From Aplectana chamaeleonis (taxonomy: Eukaryota > Nematoda > Chromadorea > Rhabditida > Cosmocercidae), in assembly GCA_029168955.1 (NCBI GenBank), contig JAPDOI010001365.1:69501-133500 (forward strand): DNA of 64,000 bases, in the 5' to 3' direction. Positions 10,633 to 21,365 of this stretch are shown one piece after another. Every line of letters starts with the position of its first letter. Positions within the stretch are counted from its first letter, which is position 1. The position numbers and the translations under genes were made by a program. A model generated the notes under the pieces. It saw nothing but the letters and a program-made list of their open reading frames with translations, was not told the DNA's origin and did no database searches.

Positions 10633-10843
10633 AACTGTACCTCCCACGACTGACGACGCGGTACAGTGTTTATTGTTCAAATCAACTGAAATTCGATATG
10701 CCTGATACGCACTGTCGCGGTAAGTATGATTCCGGCCATAATTTATTGCCCGTGTAGTTCAAATATGAAGCCGTGACGCTGCTTGGTGGGGAGCGTGGCT
10801 TGCGAATCGAACTTTTGCAGAAACCAAGCACCAATCTTCTTAA

Positions 10844-11419
10844 AGGCAGTGTTCGCGATCACCTTCATCCTTAAGCCTTCAATGAAAAACAGTTTCGGTA
10901 GCCCTGTGAAGGAGAACTATGCTGAGAAAACAGATCTAAACGCATTCATAGAGAAAAAAAAACGGTTTTGCAGACTACCACTGTGGGCAAGGCTGGCCTA
11001 CTCCTTGGGTCTACTTGTTTGTCACCGACACCGGCACGGCCTTATCACTGCCACGGCTTGACCTGCGATTATCAGTAGTGGTTTTTATCGAGTTAGGATA
11101 TGGATAAGGAGGATTTCCGCGTGAGTAAGATTTCCGGGAGTTTCCAACAACTCATGTTCGAATCTAATCTCTCTTTCGATAAGAAATCACTGCCGATGTT
11201 CACTGGCCAAAGCTTAGCGGTGATAGACGTGTCGGTGTTGACGACCACAACTGGACCCAAGGAGGCTGGCCTTGCCCGCTGGGGTAATTTCCAGAACAGT
11301 TTTTTTTGCCTCTGGGAAGGCCTTCGGATCCGTTTTTTTTGGCACTGATCCGCTTCTGAGGGCTACCACGATTGGTTTTCGAAGAAAACTCAAGGGACAG
11401 TTTATCGTTAACAGTGCCC
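10844..11419. mobile_element. TTAA MITE family O (copy 1), foldback
   Basis: Starts AGGCAGTGTTCGCGAT after TTAA (10840-10843) and ends ATCGTTAACAGTGCCC before TTGA. The inner arms are also inverted: CAAGGCTGGCCTACTCCTTGG near 10988 against CCAAGGAGGCTGGCCTTG near 11257, plus CACCGACACCGG against GTGTCGGTGTTG. The second copy is at 32703-33233. Confidence 0.75.
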
Positions 11420-11904
11420 TTGAAAAGGCATAAAGCTTGATTTCATGAAGTTGGTAGGCGTGCCTGATGTGAAACAAGCGTTCAATTTTTGGGCCTTCTT
11501 TTAATGTGCTTGCTTGCCCCAGTTTCCTTAGATCTCCTCTTCAACCATCAATTTCAATAGAGCAACCGCTTAAGAGATCAGAAAATTATTTGAAACCGAA
11601 AATTGGCTCGAGCGATTATTGGTCCAGTAGACCTTATGTTTGTGCACTGCATATTCCACAGTCTAGAGCAGGAGTTACAGGTCAACAAGGGAACGGTTTA
11701 CCATTGCCTGCTTGGGTCTGGGTTTTACGCCTAAGGTTCATACCGTTCGAAGAGGCACATCCATTGGCCCGCCCCAGAATAGTTTCGGCTAGTTGCGTTG
11801 CCAAGGCTAATCGGATCCTCTCTCTTCTACGCCTACACACTTTTTGTGAAATCAGTTGCACCCAACACACGTTTTTTGCACATATCACTGGAGAGGAAAT
11901 CGCT
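11420..11904. other. no gene recognised
   Basis: A 140-codon plus-strand open frame (11506-11928) has no recognised domain and runs into the coding-relic repeat that follows. It was not called as a gene. Confidence 0.35.
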
Positions 11905-12078
11905 GGTAGACTCTGTTTCATTCTATAAGAACTCATGTTTTCGGGTATCACAGCGCGGAGCGGTGGCTTATTCATCAAAACCTCCTTATCACTAGTTATA
12001 TTTCACCGAGGTCCACCGCTCTGCTGCTGGTAATAATAGAAAACAACAGGTCACTACGGATGTAGCAGAGCTTACTTG
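11905..12078 (+). pseudogene. coding-relic repeat, truncated copy
   Basis: Homologous on the opposite strand to 52553-52730. In the shared frame the two copies read VFxYHSAExWL and LLITxYISPRxT...LLVIIE. Several differences fall at third codon positions (ctt/ctg Leu, act/aca Thr, gta/gtg Val, ata/atc Ile), suggesting a period of protein-level constraint. This copy has an in-frame stop (TAG near 12062) and is cut off by MITE E at 12080. The protein family is not recognised. Confidence 0.5.
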
Positions 12079-12079
12079 A

Positions 12080-12547
12080 AGGCAGCATACACGCTCATAA
12101 ACGTGGTTGAGATAACTACGGAAATAGAATGGTATGGCTCAGAACACAACGCCTCCGCATTTTGAAGTGTCAAAAATGACCCACGATGACGCTGCACGAG
12201 TGAGAAAATGGCCCCGCTCCTGTATTTGCCCGCCCCCTGTATTTGCGTCCCCTCCAAAACAGGGGTGCTGGACCATTTCCACCGTCGATGACGCTTGTGG
12301 TTTGCCTATTGTACCTGTTCTACCACCCACAAACGCCGCCCACCGTGGTAATGACCCACCACCTCTGTTTCGGAGAAGGACGCAAATACAGGGGCGGGCA
12401 GATACAGGGGTGGGGCCAACTTCTCACTCGTGTAGCCTCATCGCGGGTCGTTTTCGACGCTTCAAAATGCGTAGGCGTTGTGTACTGAGCCATACCATTC
12501 TATTTCCGTAGCTGTCGCAGTCACGTTTACGAGCGTGTATGCTGCCT
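12080..12547. mobile_element. TTAA MITE family E (copy 1)
   Basis: The left end AGGCAGCATACACGCTC follows TTGA (12076-12079) and the right end GAGCGTGTATGCTGCCT precedes TTAA (12548-12551). Long arms (CGTAAACG..., CTACGGAAATAGAATGG, GGCCCCGC-type) make it a strong foldback. It truncates the coding-relic repeat on its left. Intact sister copies are at 36919-37375 and 59658-60121. Confidence 0.85.
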
Positions 12548-12884
12548 TTAATACATTTTCGAGAAACCAATCTTTGATTTGGTCGCGGTGGATGCACTTT
12601 TTTCCTTTTCAGCAAGCACGTAGAGCTCTGGCTCTTTGGGTTTTTCATTCTTTTTTCATTGATTGTTTCGTGATTCTCTTCATTTGTGTGGTTGATTCGG
12701 TACTCGACTGTTTTGTTTAATGCTTTTCCTATGTCCATTGTGCACCATGTGAGCAAAATAAATAAAAAATATATAAATAAAATATATGCCGGAAAACGAA
12801 GGGATGATGGCCATCAATCAAACGAATTACCGTACAATATCTAAGTGCGGCCTCATTATGCCGGAACCATACTTGCCGCGACAG
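12548..12884. other. no gene recognised
   Basis: AT-rich, with poly-T and an AATAAA-rich patch near 12760-12785; no exon or repeat family supported. Confidence 0.45.
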
Positions 12885-13166
12885 TACTGTGCTTCTCTGG
12901 TCCAAATTCCGGTCCGCAATTGCGTTTAGAAACGCTTTGAGGCCGCACGCGCTCGAGTCAGTCGAGTTTCCAGCGCCAAAGCCGACTCGATATGGCTTTT
13001 TTATACAGTTTTCTCCAATTTCGTTTAGTTTCAAGTTTCTAAAATCCACCTAGAGTCAACAGATCGGCGGCTGCGGCGCTGGAAACTCTTCCGACTCGAA
13101 AGTGCGCATCCGCAAGCGTGTCGAGACGCAATTGCGGACCGGAATTTCGCCCAGAGAAGCACAATA
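12885..13166. mobile_element. TA-type foldback MITE, family M
   Basis: Terminal repeats of about 40 bases include GTGCTTCTCTGG and ATTCCGGTCCGCAATTGCG, and TA forms the outermost bases on each side. The arms continue through CGCTGGAAACT/AGTTTCCAGCG. The ATTCCGGTCCGCAATTGCG block is shared with family L at 28714-28900, so the two are related. Confidence 0.82.
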
Positions 13167-13446
13167 CACATCATGCACGTCAACTTTCAGTCGATATTGC
13201 TGGTAAACAATGCGTCACTCCGCTTATCGCTAGAGTATGTTACCGAGCTTACTGAGGAACAGTGACGATGAGGTGTGGAGCATCTTGAAGAGCTGTGCAT
13301 TTCGAATTTCGCCAGAAGCTAGTGGTCGTGATGTCTGTCGTAGAAATACGTTTTTTGAAATGCAGCCACGGGTGCGACATTTTGTAGCTTGTGTCGCAGA
13401 GCCTATCCTGTTCCTAGCAAGAGCTCCGCGAATGATCCAGATTTAA

Positions 13447-13932
13447 AGGCAGTGTTCACGATAAAAAATGTGTTTCAGTTTCCACCAGGAATGGGTAGTG
13501 GAAGGGCACACTGTAACGTTGACGTCGAAAGAACGAATGAAAACGAGTCAGGAAGAGCCCCAAAAGAGCCCGAAGTTGCAACTTCGAGCGCATTGAAAAC
13601 CCCAAAAGCGCATCACACGCCCACCGACGTGAACAAATGAATGCTCGAGATCGTGAGATGAGCGATGATTTTCAATCATTAGCCCCGTTCTTCCTTTCAT
13701 TCTCAACTTCTCTCTTTACTCAGGTCAGCTCGCATAGATTGGCTGCAAAAGACGGAAGTTACAAGCCTCGGACAACTCGTCCACCATGTTTCCTTAGCTC
13801 AAATTTTGAGGGACCATAACTCTGTTCCCAGAAGGTCTTGTACGATTTCAGAGACATCATTGGAATCAGCATGAGGCCGTTTTCAAGATAGGCAAAAAAA
13901 CAGGAAAACGATTCTCATCGTGAACACTGCCT
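13447..13932 (+). mobile_element. TTAA MITE family A (copy 2), complete
   Basis: AGGCAGTGTTCACGAT follows TTAA (13443-13446) and ATCGTGAACACTGCCT precedes TTAA (13933-13936): 486 bases with 16-base perfect inverted ends. The nearest relative in the window is 30115-30589. Small open frames inside are repeat-derived. Confidence 0.88.
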
Positions 13933-13936
13933 TTAA

Positions 13937-14421
13937 AGGCAGCAGACACGCTCGAAAAAGTTGTTGAGATAACTACATTAGTGGGGTCGTGCAGGCCCTA
14001 GAAGAGCCCTCACGAAGTTGCAAGCGCTAAAAACGAGTTCAAATGACTGTATTTGAGCCGTAGCCAGTCACGAAATCATCCTTGCTCCGCCCATCGATAC
14101 GGGCTCCGCCCCTACAGACAGGTATTCAATGCTCGATTGCGTCCACTTTAGATTACTTTTTAGGCTTCTAACGGCGTAAGTGTTCCAGGAAGGGCCGTAC
14201 GAGTACATTAGCGTCGTTATCCCATTAAATTTGTTGCTAGCTCCGCTATTTCAGCCAGTGCCGTACAACTCGTCCATTTCTGGGTCAATATAGAACGTAC
14301 CGTTATACCTTGATTTCCGTCGAGTTGTTTTGGTCTTTTTCGTTATTTCTGAATACTAACAGCTTCAGACCTTCAGTTTAATCCATAAAATTGATATCAT
14401 TTTTGAGCGTGTCTGCTGCCT
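13937..14421 (+). mobile_element. TTAA MITE family F (copy 1), joined to A
   Basis: Starts AGGCAGCAGACACGCTC directly after the TTAA that ends element A, and finishes GAGCGTGTCTGCTGCCT before TTAA (14422-14425). It contains the ACAACTCGTCCA block near 14268 seen in families A, B and C. Confidence 0.85.
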
Positions 14422-14425
14422 TTAA

Positions 14426-14870
14426 AGACGCAGTCCAACCTCAGGGATATTTTTCGATATTATGGTCCAACCGCCGTGTATAGAAAGCCGCCCAAGTGCG
14501 GAAACTCAATTCGCTCAAAATAAGCGAGAAAGAGCTAGGAAAAAGTCGGCCCCGCTCCCAGATAAAAGAAATTGGGAAACACCCTCCGACAAGTACTCGT
14601 CCTCCATGAGAACCAAAGTTGCGACGATTTTTTTCTGGAAATCTGTGTCTTTCTATTTGTACTTGGTCCAGCTTTATATGGCAACCTACTTCATGCTGCG
14701 AATGACGAGAAAATACAGGACATAAACACGAATTCACGTTGGACACGAATATTTCGGCCTTCAAAAACTTAATCTTCGAGGAGCCATAGCTCCGCTTGTA
14801 ATGGGTTCTTAGCGATTTTGGAGAAATCATTGTGATAAGCTTAAGACGATTCTGAGCTTGGACTGTACCT
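14426..14870 (+). mobile_element. TTAA MITE family B (copy 1), joined to F
   Basis: Begins AGACGCAGTCCAACCTC after the shared TTAA and ends TTGGACTGTACCT before TTAA (14871-14874). The interior (GATATTATGGTCC, GAACCAAAGTTGCG) aligns with the B copies at 35649-36120 and 54456-54929. Confidence 0.82.
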
Positions 14871-14874
14871 TTAA

Positions 14875-15430
14875 AGGCAGTGTTCACGATAAATTTCACT
14901 TCCGATTTCTCCACGGTTTGCTGACACGCTCGAAATGGTATCGATTTCATGACCATAACCGAAGGTTTGGAGCTGGTTGTATGGGAAACTAGCAAAAAAA
15001 AAACAAAGAAAACTGTGTGCAGATAGAGAAATAACGGTTGTTCATGTTATGGAGTGAAAGTGGACGAGTTACACCTCAGCATGACCGCGCGGTTGAAATA
15101 GCGAATATTGCCGACGACACGGTTGAGATAGCGGAGCCGATAAACTCTTACAGCCTGCACTACATAGAACGCTCACCTCCTTTGAAGGGTCGAATAACCA
15201 GCCAATGTGACCATATTAGAACGATCGATCGGGACGAGTTCGGTTTGGGGGGGGGGCGAAATCGTCGAAGCTCATGGGCGTGGTTGTCGAAATTTTTTGA
15301 TGTGATATTACCCAAAGTTGGTAGTTTTGACACGTTTTGACGCTTTCGACTGCATGAGCGTTCTACTAGGGGCCACACGACCCCAGTATTGTAGTTATCT
15401 CATCAACTTTTTTGAGCGTGTCTGCTGCTT
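14875..15430 (+). mobile_element. truncated MITE terminus followed by MITE F (copy 2)
   Basis: About 55 bases starting AGGCAGTGTTCACGAT are the left end of an A/G-type element. They are followed from about 14928 by F-family sequence (TGCTGACACGCTCGAAATGG) that runs to TTTTGAGCGTGTCTGCTGC near 15429. The interior matches the F copy at 59298-60233. It is the fourth member of an end-to-end series that begins at 13447. Confidence 0.65.
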
Positions 15431-16093
15431 TCAAAATTGACGCACTCAATGTCGAAGGGACTTTTCGTGTAACACTCGTCGATTGCAATAGAGGAAAATG
15501 ATCTTTTCGAGTACGGTATTTTGTCAATAACCTTGTATTTCGTTTTGAGATTCCCATATGGGGATTAAGAATATGACAGATTTGCGCCAGCATTACTGTC
15601 ATGAAGAGGGACTTGAGAAAACAATTTTTGATGAAGAACTAGAGATGTGTGTGTAAGTCTACTGTTTTGTCACACCGCTTAGTTCAAATAAATTCAAAAA
15701 TAACCTCAAAAATCAACTTGAATCACTCTGAAGCGAGTTATAGCAGTGTGGCGCTTTGTGCTCGCAAAAAAAAATGCCTCAAGTTGCCGTTTGCGCAAGA
15801 TGGCTGCGCGGTACTTCATATCCATAGCTAGCGTTCGCTACTTGGCGTCCTGCCAACACTGGTAATGGTTCCCATCACCCGTATCGTATATGACATCGTG
15901 AAAGCCCTTGAAAAGGGTACGTCGTAGCGTACTCGGTTCCATGAAAATCTGTCTATCCTTTGCTAATGCAAAGCAAAGAGCGTTCCGGTACTATTACACA
16001 TTTCGTGGCTGTGGAATTCTCTAATGAGTGTGATCGTAGGTTTCACTTTTCAACGCGGCTGCGAAATAGTCAAGGTTCTGAAGCATCAATTAA
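15431..16093. other. no gene recognised
   Basis: No exon, RNA gene or repeat is supported. Confidence 0.45.
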
Positions 16094-16358
16094 AGGCACT
16101 GTTCATGATAATCTTCAATTTTGAGATTGTTCGCTACATTGATTCAGTGGCCCCCGTGTAGAACTAAAATGACGTAGAAGTTGAGAAAAACGCACCAGAA
16201 GTACACGAAATCCATAAGTACCACTCCACCTCTTAAGTATCACGAGGAGTGTTTGTTGTGACAATGAAATCTTTTGTGGACTCGTCCTTTGCAATTCTCT
16301 ACTCTGGATTGCTCCGCTCTTTGCTTTGGACCCTAACTAAACCTGCTTTGCACAAAAT
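16094..16358 (+). mobile_element. left half of a split TTAA MITE, family G (copy 1)
   Basis: AGGCACTGTTCATGATAATC follows TTAA (16090-16093). The sequence is collinear with the intact G copy at 27074-27557 up to CTGCTTTGCACAAAAT, then stops. The remainder of the same element resumes at 21366, so the 5.0 kb between is an insertion. Confidence 0.85.
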
Positions 16359-16361
16359 TGT

Positions 16362-16382
16362 GGTGAGCGCGAAGCGCTCACC
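16362..16382. repeat. terminal perfect stem-loop
   Basis: A nine-base-pair stem, GGTGAGCGC against GCGCTCACC, with a three-base loop, extended by one T-A pair. It lies three bases inside the left boundary of the 5-kb insertion, where rolling-circle transposons carry a terminator hairpin. Read on plus-strand RNA it could also act as a simple hairpin. Confidence 0.8.
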
Positions 16383-16927
16383 AGATTTGGCTTTGATTCG
16401 CCATCGCGCAACCCCCTGATCTCAGTATCAGGGTCCAGAGTAAACGTAGGAAGACCGTTATTTTTGCATTTAATACACTTTAGAAAGGTGAATAACTCTT
16501 CAAAAAATGGTCCGGAATGGTTACCTGAGATTCGAGAAAAAGTGTCAAAACCACGTCATTTTGGTCGAAAAAATGTTCATCTCCTTTTTTTTCAGTTGGC
16601 GTTCACGATCTTGTTGGAACACTTATCGTTGATCTAGAGAGCTCATTTTTAGCCAGGAAGCTGGTTTTGTTTGCACCTAGCTCCTGTCCAATTTTGAAGT
16701 TGGTAGCTCAATTTTTGCGGAACCTCAAAATTGAGGGTAAAGAAAGACAAAAACACGTAAACATGTGATTAAAAACCAACCGACGTTTGCTTATTCGTAA
16801 AAATGAACTAGTGAAATAAACACCGTTACTGATAGGCTTTTGCTCAGGATTTGACGGGGCAACGCTTCAATCAATACGGCGGGATCTCGGAAGTACTTTT
16901 TGAAACGCCGCACGGTGTGACTCAGAA

Positions 16928-19900
16928 GTGCGCCACAGAACGCCATAGATACTGTGCGGGACCCAAGTGGGAGTGCGCCGGACGCCGTAGAAATTGTGCT
17001 GGACCCAAATGGGTGTGCGCAGAACGCCCTAGAAAGTGTGTGGGACCCAAATGAGAGTGCGCCGGACGCCATAGAAAGTGTGCGGGACCCACATGGGAGT
17101 GCGCCGGACGCCGTAGAAAGTGTGCGGGACCCAAATGGGAGTGCGCCGGACGCCGTAGAGAGTGTGTGGGACCCAAATGAGAGTGCGCCGGACGCCGTAG
17201 AAAGAGTGCGGGAATCAAATGAGAGTGCGCCGGACGCCGTAGAAAGGGTGCGGCACCCAAGTGGGGGTGCGCCGGACGCCGTAGAGAGTGTGCGGGACCC
17301 ACATGGGAGTGCGCCGGACGCCGTAGAAAGTGTGCGGGACCCCAATGGGAGTGCGCCGGACGCCGTAGAGAGTGTGTGGGACCCAAATGAGAGTGCGCCG
17401 GACGCCGTAGAAAGTGTGCGGGACTCAAATGAGAGTGCGCCGGACGCCGTAGAAAGTGTGCGGGACCCACGTGGGAATGCGCCGGACGCCGTAAGAAAGT
17501 GTGCGGGACTCAAATGGGTGTGCGCAGAACGCCGTAGTAAATGTGTGTGGACTCAAATGGGTGTGCGCAGAACGCCCTAGAAAGTGTGTAGGACCCAAAT
17601 GAGAGTGCGCCGGACGCCGTAGAAAGTGTGCAGGACCCAAATGAGAGTGCGCCGGACGCCGTAGAAAGTATGCGGGACCCAAATGGGAGTGCGCCGGACG
17701 CCGTAGAGGGTGTGTGGGACCCAAATGAGAGTGCGCCGGACGCCGTAGAAAGTGTGCGGGACCCAAATGAGAGTGCGCCGGACGCCGTAGAAAGTGTGCG
17801 GGACCCACGTGGGAATGCGCCGGAAGCCGTAGAAAGTGTGCGGGACTCAAATGGGTGTGCGCAGAACGCCGTAGTAAATGTGTGGGACCCAAATGGGTGT
17901 GCGCAGAACGCCGTAAAAAGTGTGCGGGACCCAAATGGGTGTGCGCAGAACGCTCTAGAAAGTGTGTAGGACCCAAATGAGAGTGCGCCGAACGCCGTAG
18001 AAAGTGTGCGGGACCCACGTGGGAATGCGCCGGACGCCGTAGAAAGTGTGCGGGACCCACATGGGAGTGCGCCGGACGCCGTAGAAAGTGTGCGGGACCC
18101 AAATGGGTGTGCGCAGAACGCTCTAGAAAGTGTGTAGGACCCAAATGAGAGTGCGCCGGACGCCGTAGAAAGTGTGCGGGACCCACGTGGGAATGCACCG
18201 GACGCCGTAGAAAGTGTGCGGGACCCACATGGGAGTGCGCCGGACGCCGTAGAAAGTGTGCGGGACCCAAATGGGAGTGCGCCGGACGCCGTAGAAAGTG
18301 TGCGGGACCCACGTGGGAATGCGCCGGACGCCGTAAGAAAGTGTGCGGGACTCAAATGGGTGTGCGCAGAACGCCGTAGTAAAGGTGTGGGACCCAAATG
18401 GGTGTGCGCAGAACGCCCTAGAAAGTGTGTAGGACCCAAATGGGTGTGCGCAGAACGCCGTAGAAAGTATGCGGAACCCACGTGGGAATGCGCCGGACGC
18501 CGTAGAAAGTGTGCGGGACCCACATGGGAGTGCGCCGGACGCCGTAGAAAGTGTGCGGGACCCACATGGGAGTGCGCCGGACGCCGTAGAAAGTGTGCGG
18601 GACCCACATGGGAGTGCGCCGGACGCCGTAGAAAGTGTGGGGGACCCAAATGGGAGTGCGCCGGACGCCGTAGAAAGTGTGCGGGACCCACGTGGGAATG
18701 CGCCGGACGCCGTAAGAAAGTGTGCGGGACTCAAATGGGTGTGCGCAGAACGCCGTAGTAAATGTGTGGGACCCAAATGGGTGTGCGCAGAACGCCCTAG
18801 AAAGTGTGTAGGACCCAAATGAGAGTGCGCCGGACGCCGTAGAAAGTGTGCAGGACCCAAATGAGAGTGCACCGGACGCCGTAGAAAGTATGCGGGACCC
18901 AAATGGGAGTGCGCCGGACGCCGTAGAGAGTGTGTGGGACCCAAATGAGAGTGCGCCGGACGCCGTAGAAAGTGTGCAGGACCCAAATGAGAGTGCGCCG
19001 GACGCCGTAGAAAGTATGCGGGACCCAAATGGGAGTGCGCCGGACGCCGTAGAGAGTGTGTGGGACCCAAATGAGAGTGCGCCGGACGCCGTAGAAAGTG
19101 TGCGGGACCCAAATGAGAGTGCGCCGGACGCCGTAGAAAGTGTGCGGGACCAACGTGGGAATGCGCCGGACGCCGTAGAAAGTGTGCGGGACTCAAATGG
19201 GTGTGCGCAAAACGCCGTAGTAAATGTGTGGGACCCAAACGGGTGTGCGCAGAACGCCGTAAAAAGTGTACGGGACCCAAATGGGTGTGCGCAGAACGCT
19301 CTAGAAAGTGTGTAGGACCCAAATGAGAGTGCGCCGAACGCCGTAGAAAGTGTGCGGGACCCAAATGAGAGTGCGCCGGACGCCGTAGAAAGTGTGCGGG
19401 ACCCAAATGAGAGTGCGCCGGACGCCGTAGAAAGTGTGCAGGACTCACGTGGGAGTGCGCCGGACGCCGAAGGAAGTGTGCGGGACCCACGTGGAAATGC
19501 GCCGGACGCCGCAAGAAGGTGTGCGGGACTCAAATGGGTGTGCGCAGAACGCCGTAGTAAATGTGTGGGACCCGAATGGGTGTGCGCAGAACGCCCTAGA
19601 AAGTGTGTAGGATCCAAATGAGAGTGCGCCGGACGCCGTAGAAAGTGTGCGGGACCCAAATGAGAGTGCGCCGGACGCCGTAGAGAGTGTGTGGAACCCA
19701 AATGAGAGTGCGCCGGACGCCGTAGAAAGTGTGCGGGACCCAAATGAGAGTGCGCCGGACGCCGTAGAAAGTGTGCGGGACCCACGTGGGAATGCGCCGG
19801 ACGCCGTAGAAAGTGTGCGGGACTCAAATGGGTGTGCGCAGAACGCCGTAGTAAATGTGTGGGACCCAAATGGGTGTGCGCAGAACGCCGTAGAAAATGT

Positions 19901-20442
19901 GCGGGACTCACGTGGGAGTGCGCTGGACGTCGTAGAAAGTGTGCGGGACCCAAACGAGAGTGCGCCGGACACCGTGGAAAGTGTGCGGGACCCACGTGGG
20001 AATGCGCCGGACGCCGTAGAAAGTGTGCGGGACCCGAATGGGTGGGCGCAGAACGCCGTCAAAAGTGTGCGGGACCCAAGTGGGAGTGCGCCGGACGCCG
20101 TAGAGAGTGTGCGGGACCTAGATGGGTGTGCGCAGAAAGCCCTAGAAAGTGTGTGGGACCCAAATGAGAGTGCGCCGGACGCCGTAGAAAGTGTGTGGGA
20201 CCCAAGTGGGAGTGCGCCGGACGCCGTAGAAAGTGTGCGGGACCCAAATGGGTGTACGCAGAACGCCCTAGAAAGTGTGTGGGACCCAAATGAGAGTGCG
20301 CCGGACGCCGTAGAAAGTGTGTGGGACCCAAGTGGGAGTGCGCCGGACGCCGTAGAAAGTGTGCGGGACCCAAATGGGTGTACGCAGAACGCCCTAGAAA
20401 GGGTGCCGGACCCAAATGGGTGTGCGCAGAACCCCGTAGAAA
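16928..20442. repeat. minisatellite of about 84 copies of a 42-base unit
   Basis: The consensus unit is two related 21-base halves, GTGCGGGACCCAAATGGGAG + T and GCGCCGGACGCCGTAGAAAG + T. Because 42 is a multiple of three, open frames persist: plus-strand 14-residue repeats (VRDPNGSAPDAVES) and three minus-strand 14-residue repeats (GPAHFLRRPAHSHL, SRTLSTASGALPFG, PHTFYGVRRTPIWV). The longest open stretch is 525 codons on the minus strand at 18418-19995. Single-base indels (e.g. GTAAGAAAG at 17492, 18332 and 18712) shift phase between blocks, and GTGTAG variants put stops in the plus frame. There is no signal peptide, intron or promoter evidence, so non-coding is the default reading. Confidence 0.95.
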
Positions 20443-20652
20443 GTGTGCAGGACATCAGTGGGAGTGTGCAAGATGTCATAGAAAGTGTGCAGGACATCAG
20501 TGAGAGTGTGCAGGACTATAGTGGGAGTGTGCAGCACCTTATAGAAAGTGTGTAGGACATCAGTGGAAGGATGCAGGACATCAGTGGGCGTGTGCAGGAC
20601 GTCATCGAAATAGCGCAGGCTATCAGTTGGAGTGCGCAGGACGTCACGGAAG
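20443..20652. repeat. edge of the array: ten units of exactly 21 bases
   Basis: Ten consecutive 21-base units such as GTGTGCAGGACATCAGTGGGA and GTGTGCAAGATGTCATAGAAA continue the array in perfect 21-base register. They lack the strict alternation of the core, although GTGGGA/TAGAAA alternation is starting to appear. This looks like the older monomeric state from which the 42-base dimer was amplified. Confidence 0.85.
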
Positions 20653-20747
20653 GGGGGGGGGCAGGACATCAGTGGGTTTACTTTCATCTAACACCACCAG
20701 GCATAAATCATGTTAAAAAGGCAACCTTTGGGAAAATAAATGAAATT

Positions 20748-21365
20748 CCTGAAAGTTTAGGTTTTTTGATTTGGCATGGTCATAAAAATATACTCAGTTA
20801 AAAAGGGAAGATGAAGAGAAATGAAAAAAGGTTTTGAAATATTCCTGAGAACGATTTGGCGTAGAATAATTTGTTTTTCGGGAAATGAAGTGAAATAGTT
20901 GAAAGTATGATTTGGCAGTCGAGTTTGAACCAACCATTGATAAGAGTTGTGCAAAACGAGAGATCGCCTTGTCTGTGCTTATCCGTAAAACATATCAAAG
21001 CGAAATCACGCGTGAAATGGAAAGCATCAAAACTTTTTCGGGAGCTGTAATGCGGCGGTCTTCATGTATTAGGTGAAGTAAAATCAACACGCGTGATTTC
21101 GCTTTGATATGTTCTACGGATAAGCACAGACAAGGCGATCTCTCGTTTTGCACAACTCTTATCAATAGCTGGTTGAAACTCGACTGCCAAATCATACTTT
21201 CAACTATTTCACTTCATTTCCCGAAAAACAAATTATTCTACGCCAAATCGTTCTCAGGAATATTTCAAAACCTTTTTTCACTTTTCTTTATCTTCCCTTT
21301 TTAACTGAGTATATTTTTATGACCATGCCAAATCTTTACTTTTGCCAGGAACCTAAACTTTCAGG
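20748..21365. repeat. long palindrome (about 270-base arms)
   Basis: The left arm (20748-21014) begins CCTGAAAGTTTAG and ends GAAATCACGCGTG. The right arm (21088-21365) is its complement, CACGCGTGATTTC to CTAAACTTTCAGG. The spacer is 73 bases. Arms are nearly identical over most of their length, with small differences (e.g. the right arm has an extra block near 21333-21350). The mirrored 66-codon open frames at 20798-20998 and 21104-21304 are the same sequence read from each arm. It forms the right end of the 5-kb insertion. Confidence 0.9.

Larger units (their letters stand above)
16359..21365 (-). mobile_element. 5.0-kb insertion in MITE G carrying a giant minisatellite
   Basis: The boundaries are defined by the two halves of the host G element; AAT occurs at both junctions (16356-16358, 21366-21368). 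The left end holds a perfect stem-loop (GGTGAGCGC, GAA, GCGCTCACC at 16362-16382) immediately followed by AGATTTGGC. The complement GCCAAATCT lies about 30 bases inside the right end. A terminal stem-loop beside a short subterminal inverted repeat, with a minisatellite core, resembles non-autonomous Helentron/Helitron2-type elements read on the minus strand (inference). No replicase/helicase gene is present. Alternatives are an unrelated composite or a multi-step insertion. Confidence 0.6.

Noticed and set aside
16928..20442. CRISPR-like array
   Set aside because: Units are contiguous tandem repeats without unique spacers, in a eukaryotic transposon-rich context.
16954..20555. Long repetitive open frames (up to 525 codons) as protein-coding genes
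   Set aside because: They follow from a 42-base unit divisible by three; frames shift between blocks by single-base indels, the plus frame has recurrent TAG, and no start, intron or signal evidence exists.
16359..21365. Canonical Helitron
   Set aside because: Neither end shows the TC start or CTRR end, although a hairpin is present; only a Helentron-like reading remains possible.
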